Origin: Streptomyces abyssalis
GTDB taxonomy: Bacteria; Actinomycetota; Actinomycetes; Streptomycetales; Streptomycetaceae
Reading direction: 5' to 3'
DNA: 64,000 nt
Assembly: GCF_001751365.1 (NCBI RefSeq)
Contig: NZ_LJGT01000036.1
Coordinates: 310,001 to 374,000, forward strand
Numbering within the stretch: the first letter of the stretch is position 1; each line of letters opens with the position of its first letter. Below are positions 25,932 to 35,200 of this stretch, one piece after another. The notes under the pieces are model-generated. The model did no database searches. It was not told the origin of the DNA and saw only the letters and a list, made by a program, of their open reading frames with translations. The translations under genes were made by a program, and so were the position numbers.

Positions 25932-27629
25932 TCATGCCGAGGGCTTGGCCATGGCCGCGACGAAGGCACGCTCGACGTCGCCGGTGGAGAGCACCCCGTA
26001 GATCTCGCCGGTCTCCTCGACCACCAGGTACTCGGTCGCGGGGGTGGCACGCAGGTGCTCCAGCAGTTCCTCGCCGGCCAGCTCCGCCGGGACGCGCATG
26101 CCCTCCTTCAGCTCCTGGGCGAGGGTGGAGACCGCGACCCAGGGGCGCCGGTGCGAGGGGACGCCGGCGATGGCCGCCTCCCGTACGAGCGAGACGGGAC
26201 CCCCGGCGCCGTCGACGACGACGAGGGCGCGGGCTCCGGCGTCGTTGGCGCGTCGGAGCGCCTCCGAGAGCGGGGTGTCGGTGGGTACGGGGACGGCCCG
26301 CCTGGTGAGGTTGCGGGCGCGCAGGTCGGGGAGATGCTCGCGCAGCCGTGCCATGCGCAGGCTGTTCCCGGCGCCGGTCCAGATGATGGCGGCCAGGATG
26401 GCGGCGAGCAGCGCGTCCATGAGCGTGTCGATACCGCCGATGGACTCCTGCGTCAGGCCGCCCGCGTGTGTGGCGAGGGGCAGCCCGATGAGCACGGCGA
26501 CGGCCAGCGCCCGGCCGATCCACGCGGCGAAGACGGTGCCGGTCATCGGGCGGCCGCTCAGCTTCCACACGAGGGCTCGCAGCATCCGGCCGCCGTCCAG
26601 GGGCAGTCCGGGGAGGAGGTTGAAGGCGGCAACGATGAGGTTGGAGATCATCAGCCCGAACAGCAGCACACCCGGCACGGTGCCCGGCCGCACGACCTGC
26701 ATCCCGCCGTAGAAGACCCCGGCGAGCACGAGGGACAGCAGCGGCCCGACGAAGGCCAGTACGAACTCGCGGCCGGGGCTCTCGGCCTCCTTCTCGATCT
26801 CGGAGACCCCGCCGAAGAACTGGAGCTGGATGCGGCGTACGGGCAGCTTGAAGCGCAGCGCGGCGACGGTGTGGGCGAGTTCGTGCACGAGGACGGACGC
26901 GTAGAAGGCCACGGCGAAGAAGAGAGCGATCAGATAGCGCACGGCGCCGAGATGCGGCAGCACACGGTCGAGCTGGCCGCCGAAGACCCAGGTGATGAGG
27001 GCGGCCACGAGGAACCAGCTGGGCGCCACGTAGACGGGCACGCCGAAGGGGCGGCCCATCAGGAGGCCGCCGCCGAAGGGGCGGGCGCGACGGGGCTTGT
27101 CGGGGCCCAGACCCGGGGGGCCGTGACCGGCGGGGCCGGGGGCTCCGGAACCGGAGGTGCCGTTGCCGGGGCCGGAACCGGAGGTGCCGGGGCCACCGGG
27201 GGCTCCGGGGCCCGAAGTTCCGGGGCCGCCGGGGCCTGCCTTGCCTGGGGTCTTGCCGGGGCCCTCGCCTGCGTCCGGGCGGGACGCGGGGCGGGCGTCA
27301 GGAGCTGCTACCGGGCCCGTGCTCGGCTCCCGGGCGGACTCGCCCGTTCCGGCGGCCTTCGAGGAAGAGGTCTCAGGGGCCGCCGTACGGCCGCTGCCGC
27401 CTCCGGCCTCCGGGTCGGGTCCCTGACCGGACGCGGGACCGGAAGCCGTGCCCAGGTCCCGTTCTGACGCGTTGTCGGCCGCCTCGGCGTGCGCCTCGCG
27501 CGCGTCCGGGTACGCCGGAGTGTCCGGACGGTCCGGGAGAGACGCCGTGCCCTCCCCCGCCGTTCCGGAACCGCCGGAGCCGCCGGAGCCGCCCGAACGC
27601 GGCGTGCCGCCGTTTTCCGTGTCCGCCAC
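25932..27629 (-). CDS. Site-2 protease family metalloprotease with C-terminal CBS pair
   Basis: 565 aa from the GTG at 27629 (AAGGGAACCC upstream). The first about 190 residues are low-complexity Gly/Ser/Pro/Thr, almost certainly disordered and cytoplasmic. Six or so membrane segments follow, with the zinc motif LVHELAHTVAAL (about 247) and the second motif GLPLDGGRML (about 340). Two CBS domains occupy about 445-560. S2P enzymes with CBS domains cleave membrane-anchored regulators or act in intramembrane proteolysis, with CBS sensing a nucleotide. The substrate is not evident here. Upstream of trmI; divergent from the RecB-like nuclease gene. Confidence 0.88.
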   Translation of the reverse strand: MADTENGGTPRSGGSGGSGGSGTAGEGTASLPDRPDTPAYPDAREAHAEAADNASERDLGTASGPASGQGPDPEAGGGSGRTAAPETSSSKAAGTGESAREPSTGPVAAPDARPASRPDAGEGPGKTPGKAGPGGPGTSGPGAPGGPGTSGSGPGNGTSGSGAPGPAGHGPPGLGPDKPRRARPFGGGLLMGRPFGVPVYVAPSWFLVAALITWVFGGQLDRVLPHLGAVRYLIALFFAVAFYASVLVHELAHTVAALRFKLPVRRIQLQFFGGVSEIEKEAESPGREFVLAFVGPLLSLVLAGVFYGGMQVVRPGTVPGVLLFGLMISNLIVAAFNLLPGLPLDGGRMLRALVWKLSGRPMTGTVFAAWIGRALAVAVLIGLPLATHAGGLTQESIGGIDTLMDALLAAILAAIIWTGAGNSLRMARLREHLPDLRARNLTRRAVPVPTDTPLSEALRRANDAGARALVVVDGAGGPVSLVREAAIAGVPSHRRPWVAVSTLAQELKEGMRVPAELAGEELLEHLRATPATEYLVVEETGEIYGVLSTGDVERAFVAAMAKPSA

Positions 27630-27752
27630 GGGTTCCCTTCTGCCGCTTCCTCGCACTCCGCCGCTCCGCCGGCCGGTGGGCGTGCGGGGGCGGGTGCGCC
27701 GCCCTCGATGGTATGCGTCCGTTGTCAGTGCGGGGCCCTAGGGTCGTACGTC

Positions 27753-28643
27753 ATGACCACCCGCGTCGCATCCCCGCCGAACTCCCTCTCGCCGTCCCGC
27801 GCCAGCGACTTCATGCAGTGTCCGCTGCTCTACCGCTTCCGGGTGATCGACAAACTGCCGGAGAAACCTTCCCCGGCGGCCACTCGCGGCACGGTCGTAC
27901 ACGCCGTGCTGGAGCGGCTCTTCGACGCTCCGGCGGAGCAGCGCAGCCTGCCGCGTGCCCGTTCCCTGGTCGCCCGCGAGTGGGAGCGGCTGCTGGCGAA
28001 GCGTCCGGAGCTGAAGGAGCTCTTCGCGGAGGACGGCGGGGACCGGGAGGTGGACGGCGCCGAGTTGGCGGCGTGGCTGGCGGAGGCGGAGGCCCTCGTC
28101 GAGCGCTGGTTCTCGCTGGAGGACCCGACCCGTCTGGAGCCCGCGGAGCGGGAGTTCTTCGTGGAGACCACGCTGGATTCCGGGCTGCGGCTGCGCGGCA
28201 TCATCGACCGCGTCGACGTCGCTCCCACGGGCGAGGTCCGGATCGTCGACTACAAGACGGGCAAGGCGCCGCCGCCTCAGTTCTCCGACGGGCCGCTCTT
28301 CCAGATGAAGTTCTACGCGCTGGTGGTCTGGCGGCTGCGCGGGATCATCCCCCGCCGTCTCCAACTGGTCTTCCTGGGCAGTGGAGATGTGCTGACCTAC
28401 GACCCGGACGAGGAGGATCTGCGCCGCGTCGAGCGCAAGGTGCTGGCGCTGTGGGAGGCCATCACGAAGGCGACGGAGACGGGCGACTGGCGCCCGAGCC
28501 CGGGCAGGCTCTGCGACTGGTGCGACCACCAGGCGCACTGCCCGGAATTCGGCGGCTCTCCCCCGCCGTATCCGCTCACGGTGCAGCCACGGCTCCCCGA
28601 GCCGCGCAGCGAAGGGCCACAGGAATCCACCGCCGACGTCTAG
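27753..28643 (+). CDS. RecB-family exonuclease with Fe-S cysteines
   Basis: 296 aa from the ATG at 27753. A PD-(D/E)XK nuclease: an N-terminal SPSRASDFMQCPLLYRFRV, the core GTVVHAVLERLF, GIIDRVDVAPTGEVRIVDYKTGK (catalytic Asp and Lys) and FQMKFYALVV. The first cysteine together with LCDWCDHQAHC at the C-terminus matches the 4Fe-4S pattern of AddB/Cas4-type nucleases. A stand-alone nuclease of this kind in actinobacteria is usually placed in DNA repair. No helicase partner adjacent. Confidence 0.88.
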   Translation: MTTRVASPPNSLSPSRASDFMQCPLLYRFRVIDKLPEKPSPAATRGTVVHAVLERLFDAPAEQRSLPRARSLVAREWERLLAKRPELKELFAEDGGDREVDGAELAAWLAEAEALVERWFSLEDPTRLEPAEREFFVETTLDSGLRLRGIIDRVDVAPTGEVRIVDYKTGKAPPPQFSDGPLFQMKFYALVVWRLRGIIPRRLQLVFLGSGDVLTYDPDEEDLRRVERKVLALWEAITKATETGDWRPSPGRLCDWCDHQAHCPEFGGSPPPYPLTVQPRLPEPRSEGPQESTADV

Positions 28644-28686
28644 GCAAGAATGGGGTCGGTTCCTGCCACCCGCCGAAGGAGATCCC

Positions 28687-29355
28687 GTGGCTATCCGCGT
28701 CCTGTTGGTCGACGACCAGCCGCTGCTGCGCACCGGCTTCCGGATGATCCTGGAGGCGGAGCAGGACATCGCCGTCGTCGGTGAGGCGGGGGACGGGCTG
28801 CAGGCCCTGGACCAGGTGCGTGCCCTGCAGCCGGACGTGGTCCTGATGGACATCCGCATGCCCCGGATGGACGGGGTGGAGGCCACACGCCGCATCACCG
28901 GGCCCGCGAAGGACGGCCCCGCGAAGGTGCTCGTGCTGACCACCTTCGACCTCGACGAGTACGTGGTGGAGGCGCTGCGCGCCGGTGCCAGCGGTTTCCT
29001 GCTCAAGGACGCGCCGGCCGCCGAGCTGGTGCAGGCGATCCGCGTGGTCGCGGCGGGTGAGGCCATGCTGGCGCCGAGCATCACACGCCGTCTGCTCGAC
29101 AAGTACGCGGGGAAGCTCCCCTCGGGCGAGGAGCCGGTGCCGGACACGCTGCATCAGCTGACGGACCGCGAGGTGGAGGTGCTGAAGCTCGTGGCGCGCG
29201 GCCTGTCGAACTCGGAGATCGCCGCGGACCTCTTCGTCAGCGAGACGACGGTCAAGACGCACGTCGGGCATGTGCTGACCAAGCTGGGGCTCCGCGACCG
29301 CGTGCAGGCCGCGGTCTACGCGTACGAGAGCGGGCTGGTGCGGCCCGGCTCCTAG
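28687..29355 (+). CDS. NarL/LuxR-type response regulator, no adjacent kinase
   Basis: 222 aa, GTG with AAGGAGA 5 bp upstream. Receiver domain with Asp9-Asp10, phospho-acceptor Asp55 (VVLMDIRMPRMDG), Thr in VLVLTTFD and Lys in GFLLKDAP. The LuxR HTH at the C-terminus is LTDREVEVLKLVARGLSNSE and VSETTVKTHVGHVLTKLGL. All phosphorylation residues are present. No histidine kinase gene lies on either side, so it is an orphan. It follows the nuclease gene by 43 bp and may be co-transcribed with it. Confidence 0.92.
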   Translation: MAIRVLLVDDQPLLRTGFRMILEAEQDIAVVGEAGDGLQALDQVRALQPDVVLMDIRMPRMDGVEATRRITGPAKDGPAKVLVLTTFDLDEYVVEALRAGASGFLLKDAPAAELVQAIRVVAAGEAMLAPSITRRLLDKYAGKLPSGEEPVPDTLHQLTDREVEVLKLVARGLSNSEIAADLFVSETTVKTHVGHVLTKLGLRDRVQAAVYAYESGLVRPGS

Positions 29356-29427
29356 CGTGAGGGCAGGGCCTGCCGTGCGCGCGCCTCTGTATCGCGTACG
29401 GCCTGTGCCGGGCGGGGGCCCGGACGC

Positions 29428-29452
29428 GGCCCCGCACACGCCTCCCGGGGCC
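29428..29452. terminator. Possible hairpin at the convergent end of the regulator and peptide-binding genes
   Basis: GGCCCCG (29428-29434) and CGGGGCC (29446-29452) pair around an 11-nt loop. Short stem without a T tract; low certainty. Confidence 0.35.
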
Positions 29453-29457
29453 GACCG

Positions 29458-31047
29458 TCAGCCGTCGCTGCTGCGGCCCAGCTCCCACAGCTGCAGCACC
29501 GACGAGGAGTTCAGCGCCCATTCGGCACCGGTGATGTCCTCGCCCGCCGCGATGAACTGTTTGCCCTGCCACAGCGGCAGCACCGGCACCTCGTCGGCCA
29601 CGATGTCCTGGGCTCGGCCGAAGCCGCGCTCGGTGCGGACCCGGTCGGTCTTCTGCCGTGTCTGAGGGATGAGCTTGTCGCGTATCTCGGTGCTGATGTA
29701 GGGGCTGTTGAGGAAGTTGTTCCGCTCGAAGAACGGCGCGATGTAGTTGTCGGCGTCGGGGAAGTCGGGGAACCAGCCGTAGCCGTAGACCTGGTACTTC
29801 CCTTCCAGCGCGGCCGAGCGGTAGGTGTCCCAGGGCAGCCCGCGCACTTCGGCGTCGAACAGTCCGCTGCCGTTGAGCTGCTCCTTGAGTTTGGTGAACT
29901 CCTTCTTGGTGACGCTGCCGTAGTGGTCGGTGGTGTAGGCGAGTTCGAGCTTCACCGGGGTGCTCACGCCCGCCCGGCGCAGGGTGCGCCGGGCCGAGTC
30001 GGCGCCGCCTTCGCCGTACTTGTTGAAAAAGGAGTTCCGGTGTCCGGGCACGCCCGAGGGCACCAGGGAGTAGAGCGGCTCGGCAGTGCGTGCGTACACG
30101 TCGCGTACGAGGGACTCACGGTCGATCACCTCGGCCATGGCGCGCCGCACGGCCAGGCGGCCGGCGGTCTCGTCGTCGGTGTTGAAGACGAGGTAGCGGA
30201 TCTCCTGGCCCGGCTGCTGCACGAGGTCGATGCTGTCCTCGGGGGCCGACTCCAGTCGCTCGATCTGCTGCGGGGAGATGGTGCGGTTCATCAGGTCTAT
30301 GTCGCCCGCACGCAGGGCCTTCTCCATGGCGGCGGAGTCGTCGAAGGACTGCAGTTCGACCTTCTCGCCGGCGATCTTCAGCGAACCCTTGTAGTCGGCG
30401 TTGCGGGTGAAGACCGTCTTTCTCGCGCCGGATTCGTATTCGAGCGTGTACGGGCCAGACCCCACTGTCCGGAAGCCCTTGGCGAAGCCGTCCGCCGGGT
30501 AGCTCTGCTGGTCGACGATCGAGGCGGCGGGAGTGGCGATCTTGAACGGGAAGGTGGCGTCCGGCTTGCGCAGATTGAAGACGACCTCACGGTCGCTGGT
30601 GGCCTCCACCTCGGCTATGCCGGTGAGCAGCGAGGCGGGCCCGTTGGCGAAGCGGATACGCAGGATGCGCTCGATCGAGTACTCCACGTCCTTGGCGTCG
30701 AGCGTGTTGCCGTTGGAGAAGGTGAGGCCTTCGCGCAGGGTGCAGCGGTACTGCTCGTTCCGCTCGTCGGTGAAGCCGCACCTCTCCGCGGCGTCCCGGA
30801 CGGGGCGGGTGCCGGAACGCGGCATACGCAGCAGCGTCTGGAAGGCGTTGCGCATGACGTTCCATGAGCTGACGTCGTATGCGGCCGCGGGGTCGAAGGG
30901 CGCGGGCGAGGCCTTGGAGACGGTGAAGGTGTCGGTCGTCCCGACGACGATCGCCTCTGCGTCGTCCCCCGTCACCTGCCCGCAAGCAGTCAGCAGGGAC
31001 GCCAGCAGACCGGCTGCCGCAGTGAGTGCCGGGGTCTTGCGGTGCAT
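29458..31047 (-). CDS. Peptide/nickel-type ABC transporter substrate-binding lipoprotein (family 5)
   Basis: 529 aa from the ATG at 31047. The leader MHRKTPALTAAAGLLASLL ends in the lipobox Leu-Thr-Ala-Cys. The SBP family 5 (DppA/OppA) fold is shown by DPAAAYDVSSWNVMRNAFQT, RCTLREGLTFSNGNTLDAKD, VGSGPYTLEYESG and YSLVPSGVPGHRNSF. No permease or ATPase genes are near, so the protein must work with a transporter encoded elsewhere or act alone. The nearest upstream sequence is a 400-bp stretch without a gene. Confidence 0.88.
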   Translation of the reverse strand: MHRKTPALTAAAGLLASLLTACGQVTGDDAEAIVVGTTDTFTVSKASPAPFDPAAAYDVSSWNVMRNAFQTLLRMPRSGTRPVRDAAERCGFTDERNEQYRCTLREGLTFSNGNTLDAKDVEYSIERILRIRFANGPASLLTGIAEVEATSDREVVFNLRKPDATFPFKIATPAASIVDQQSYPADGFAKGFRTVGSGPYTLEYESGARKTVFTRNADYKGSLKIAGEKVELQSFDDSAAMEKALRAGDIDLMNRTISPQQIERLESAPEDSIDLVQQPGQEIRYLVFNTDDETAGRLAVRRAMAEVIDRESLVRDVYARTAEPLYSLVPSGVPGHRNSFFNKYGEGGADSARRTLRRAGVSTPVKLELAYTTDHYGSVTKKEFTKLKEQLNGSGLFDAEVRGLPWDTYRSAALEGKYQVYGYGWFPDFPDADNYIAPFFERNNFLNSPYISTEIRDKLIPQTRQKTDRVRTERGFGRAQDIVADEVPVLPLWQGKQFIAAGEDITGAEWALNSSSVLQLWELGRSSDG

Positions 31048-31448
31048 CGGGCACGGTCCTCTCGTCGGCCTAGGGGTCACGAAGACCGGGCGGGGCACGC
31101 TGACGGGCTCAGGTGGCCGTTCCTGAACTGGACGCCCTGGCAACGGACTCCGAGCCCGATGAGGACACCCCCGGTTCGCGTGGACTGCGCGGACGCACCG
31201 GACCGAGCGGCATGGCGTGCCGGAGCCGACGCGAAGTCTGGTGAATGTCACAGCGCTCTTCATGCCGCGTCAAGAGGCTGGGAGCACGTATTCGGCGAAG
31301 GCGGCCGACAGGGCGTCATAAGCGTGACAAGTCGGCTGAGCAGGCCCGGACCTGAGCGCCCTCAGCCGCCGCGAAGTGCCGTCCGCACGGAAGAACAACC
31401 GCCCGCACGGAAGAGGAAGTGCCCGTCCCGGGAAAAGGTGCCGGAGCG
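31048..31448. other. Gene-free stretch upstream of the peptide-binding gene
   Basis: About 400 bp between the HAD gene stop and the peptide-binding lipoprotein start, both on the minus strand. It must contain the promoter of the latter. A 12-bp direct repeat CCGCACGGAAGA occurs at 31383 and 31403. I see no convincing small gene, RNA or terminator. Confidence 0.4.
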
Positions 31449-32162
31449 TCAGGAGACGCTCTGATGCGCCACGAGGACCAGTGAACGCAGGAAGGCGAGA
31501 TTCACCTCTTCGAGGGATTCCACGATGGTGCGGCCCGGTGCGTCGTCGATGGGCGCGACGGACGGCACCGCCACCACCCGGCAGCCAGCCGCCTCGGCGG
31601 ACGCCACCCCGGTCACGGTGTCCTCGATGACGGCGCAGCGTGCCGGGTCCGCGCCGAGGCGCCCGGCGGCCGTCAGATAGGGGTCGGGGTGCGGCTTCGT
31701 ACGGGTCAGTTCGTCCCCGGCGACGGTGAGGTCGAAGTGCTCCCTGCCGAGGGAGACCAGCATCTCGTCCACGACCGTGCGGTGGGAGGCGGAGACCAGC
31801 GCGGTGGGGACCCCGTGCAGGGACAGCTCGGCGAGCAGGCGCCGCGCGCCCGGTACGAGCTGCACGCCGCGGCGCACGCGCTCGATGAACTTGTCGTTGA
31901 GCAGCACGGTCAGCTCCTCGACGGTGATGTCGGCTTGCGTCGCCTCGATGAGGAAGCCGGCACTGCGCGTCATCGGGCCGCCCACCACGACCTCGCGCCA
32001 TTCGTCCTTCAGTACGTGCCCGAGCTCCGCGAAAGCCTCACTCTCGGCGTCCCACCAGTAGCCTTCCGTGTCGACCAGGGTGCCGTCCATGTCGAGGAGC
32101 ACCGCCTGCAGCGACGAGCCTTCGGCCGTAAGAGTGCCGAGCGCGGGGATGGAGCTGGTCAT
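31449..32162 (-). CDS. HAD-superfamily phosphatase (beta-PGM/GPP-like)
   Basis: 237 aa, ATG with GGAGGT 9 bp upstream. Motif I LLDMDGTLVDTEG supplies the two catalytic Asp, motif II VSASH the Ser, Lys in RTKPHPDPY and motif IV VIEDTVTGVASAE. The alpha-helical cap between motifs I and II places it in subfamily I (phosphoglycolate, sugar-phosphate or beta-phosphoglucomutase-like). The substrate is not determinable. It is about 106 bp downstream of metH behind a hairpin. Confidence 0.9.
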   Translation of the reverse strand: MTSSIPALGTLTAEGSSLQAVLLDMDGTLVDTEGYWWDAESEAFAELGHVLKDEWREVVVGGPMTRSAGFLIEATQADITVEELTVLLNDKFIERVRRGVQLVPGARRLLAELSLHGVPTALVSASHRTVVDEMLVSLGREHFDLTVAGDELTRTKPHPDPYLTAAGRLGADPARCAVIEDTVTGVASAEAAGCRVVAVPSVAPIDDAPGRTIVESLEEVNLAFLRSLVLVAHQSVS

Positions 32163-32230
32163 CCGCGTACACCTCCGTGAGGGACAACAAGGCCGGCCGC
32201 CCGCCCCACAGGAGCGAACGACCGGCCTGT

Positions 32231-32260
32231 ACCGGACCGACCATTCTACGACGGTCCGGT
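32231..32260 (-). terminator. Hairpin after metH
   Basis: ACCGGACCG (32231-32239) and CGGTCCGGT (32252-32260) form a 9-bp perfect stem, 8 bp after the metH stop in the direction of transcription. Confidence 0.65.
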
Positions 32261-32268
32261 CGGAGCCG

Positions 32269-35200
32269 TTATCGGGCGTTGAAGTACTTGGCCTCCGGAT
32301 GGTGGATCACGATGGCGTCGGTGGACTGCTCGGGGTGCAGCTGGAACTCCTCCGACAGCTCCACGCCGATGCGCTCCGGCTGCAGCAGGTCCGCGATCTT
32401 CGCCCGGTCCTCCAGGTTGGGGCAGGCGCCGTAGCCGAGGGAGAAGCGGGCTCCCCGGTACTTGAGGGCGAACATGTCGGCCATGGCGGCCGGGTCCTCC
32501 GCGGAGATGTCCAGCTCGGCGCGGACCCGGGCGTGCCAGTACTCGGCCAGGGCCTCGGCGAGCTGGACGGACAGGCCGTGCAGCTCCAGGTAGTCCCGGT
32601 AGGCGTCCTTCGCGAAGAGCTCAGCGGTGGCCTCGCCGATCTTCGAACCGACGGTGACGACCTGCAGCCCGACGACGTCCTGCTCACCGGACTCCTCCGC
32701 ACGGAAGAAGTCCGCGAGGCACAGCCGCCGGCCACGGCGCTGGCGGGGGAAGGTGAAGCGGGTGCGCTCGCTGCCGTCCTCGTTGAGGAGGATCAGGTCG
32801 TCGCCCTTGGAGACGCACGGGTAGTAGCCGTATACGACGGCCGCCTCCAGCATGTTGTCCGTGTGCAGCCGGTCCAGCAGGCCGCGGAGCCGGGGACGTC
32901 CGTCGGTCTCCACCAGCTCCTCGTAGCCGGGGCCCTCGCCCGTACGGGACTCCTTCAGACCCCACTGGCCCTTGAAGAGCGCACCCTCGTCGATCCAGGA
33001 CGCGTAGTCCTTCAGGCCGATGCCCTTGACCACGCGGCTGCCCCAGAAGGGCGGCGTGGGGACCGGGTTGTCGGTGGCCACGTCGGAGCGCACCGAACCG
33101 TCGTTGACCTCCTCCTCCGGCACCTCACCGGCGGCGGACGAGGGGCGCTTGGGCACACGGCGCTGCTTCAGCGGAGGCAGCTCGACGCCGGGGACGCCGC
33201 GCTTGACGCCGATGAGGGCGTCCATGAGGCGCAGGCCCTCGAAGGCGTCCCGGGCGTAGCGGACTTCGCCCTCGTAGACCTCGTGCAGATCCTGCTCGAC
33301 GTACGCCCGGGTGAGCGCGGCACCGCCGAGGATGACCGGGAAGTCCGCGGCCATCTGACGCTGGTTCAGCTCCTCCAGGTTCTCCTTCATGATCACTGTC
33401 GACTTCACCAGCAGGCCGGACATGCCGATGACGTCGGCCTTGTTCTCCTCGGCGGCGTCGAGGATGGCGCCGACGGGCTGCTTGATCCCCAGATTGACCA
33501 CGTTGTAGCCGTTGTTGGACAGGATGATGTCGACGAGGTTCTTGCCGATGTCGTGCACGTCGCCGCGGACCGTGGCCAGGACGATGGTGCCCTTGCCCTC
33601 GTCGTCGGACTTCTCCATGTGCGGTTCCAGGTAGGCGACCGCGGTCTTCATCACCTCGGCCGACTGCAGCACGAACGGGAGCTGCATCTTGCCCGCGCCG
33701 AAGAGCTCACCGACGACCTTCATGCCCGCGAGCAGGGTGTCGTTGACGATCTCGAGCGCGGGACGCTCCCCGAGCGCCTCGTCCAAGTCGGCTTCCAGGC
33801 CGTTGCGTTCGCCGTCGATGATGCGCTGCTGGAGACGCTCGTCCAGCGGCAGCGCCGCGAGCTCCTCGGCCTTGCCCGCCTTCATCGCCTTGGTGTCGAC
33901 GCCCTCGAAGAGCTCCAGGAGGTGCTGCAGCGGGTCGTAACCCTCACGGCGCCGGTCGTAGATCAGATCCAGGGCGGTGGTGACCTGCTCCTCCTCCAGG
34001 CGCGCGATCGGCAGGATCTTGCTCGCGTGCACGATCGCCGAGTCCAGGCCGGCCTTGACGCACTCGTCGAGGAAGACGGAGTTGAGGACGATGCGCGCGG
34101 CCGGGTTGAGCCCGAAGGAGATGTTGGACAGGCCGAGCGTGGTCTGCACGTCCGGGCGGCGCTTCTTCAGCTCCCGGATGGCCTCGATGGTGTTGATCCC
34201 GTCCTTGCGGGACTCCTCCTGACCGGTGCAGATGGTGAACGTCAGGCAGTCGATGAGGATGCTCGACTCGGCGATGCCGTAGTTGGTGGTCAGGTCGTCG
34301 ATGATGCGCTCGGCGATGGCGACCTTGTTCTCGGCGGTACGGGCCTGGCCCTCCTCGTCGATCGTCAGGGCCATCAGGGCGGCGCCGTGCTCGCGTGCCA
34401 GGGAGGCCACGCGGGCGAAGCGGGACTCGGGTCCGTCGCCGTCCTCGTAGTTGACGGAGTTGATGACGGCGCGGCCGCCGAGCTTCTCCAACCCGGCCTG
34501 GATGACCGGCACTTCGGTGGAGTCGAGGACGAGGGGAAGGGTGGAGGAGGTCGCGAAGCGCCCGGCGATCTCCGCCATGTCGGCGACGCCGTCACGGCCC
34601 ACGTAGTCGACGCACACGTCGAGCATGTGGGCGCCCTCGCGGATCTGGTCGCGGGCCATCTCCACGCAGTCGTCCCAGCGGCCGTCGAGCATGGCCTCGC
34701 GGAACTTCTTCGAGCCGTTGGCGTTCGTGCGCTCGCCGATCGCCAGGTACGAGGTGTCCTGGCGGAAGGGGATCATCTGGTAGAGGGAGGCGGCACCCGC
34801 CTCGGGCGTGGGTGTGCGCGTGGCCGGTTCCTTGCCGCGTACGCGCTCCACGAGCTGGCGCAGGTGCTCGGGAGTCGTACCGCAGCAGCCGCCGACCAGG
34901 GAGAGGCCGTAGTCGCGCACGAAGCCCTCGTGCGCGTCGCACAGCTCCTCCGGCGTGAGCGGGTAGTGGGCTCCGTCCTTGCCCAGTACGGGCAGGCCCG
35001 CGTTCGGCATGCACGAGACCGGCACCTGTGAGTGCTGGGCGAGGTAGCGCAGGTGCTCGCTCATCTCGGCCGGCCCGGTGGCGCAGTTGAGGCCGATCAT
35101 GTCGATGCCCAGCGGCTCCAGGGCCGTGAGGGCCGCACCGATCTCGGAGCCCAGCAGCATGGTGCCGGTGGTCTCGACGGTCACGGAGCAGATCAGCGGC

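Noticed and set aside
31383..31414. Direct repeat CCGCACGGAAGA, two copies 20 bp apart
   Set aside because: Only two copies, not palindromic and far from a gene start.
31042..31464. 140-codon open frame on the plus strand in the gap before the peptide-binding gene
   Set aside because: No ribosome site, no domain, composition like other shadow frames.
32068..35031. Nearly 1000-codon open frame on the plus strand opposite metH
   Set aside because: High GC leaves few stops in antisense frames; metH is complete with all motifs, and the antisense product has no recognisable domain.
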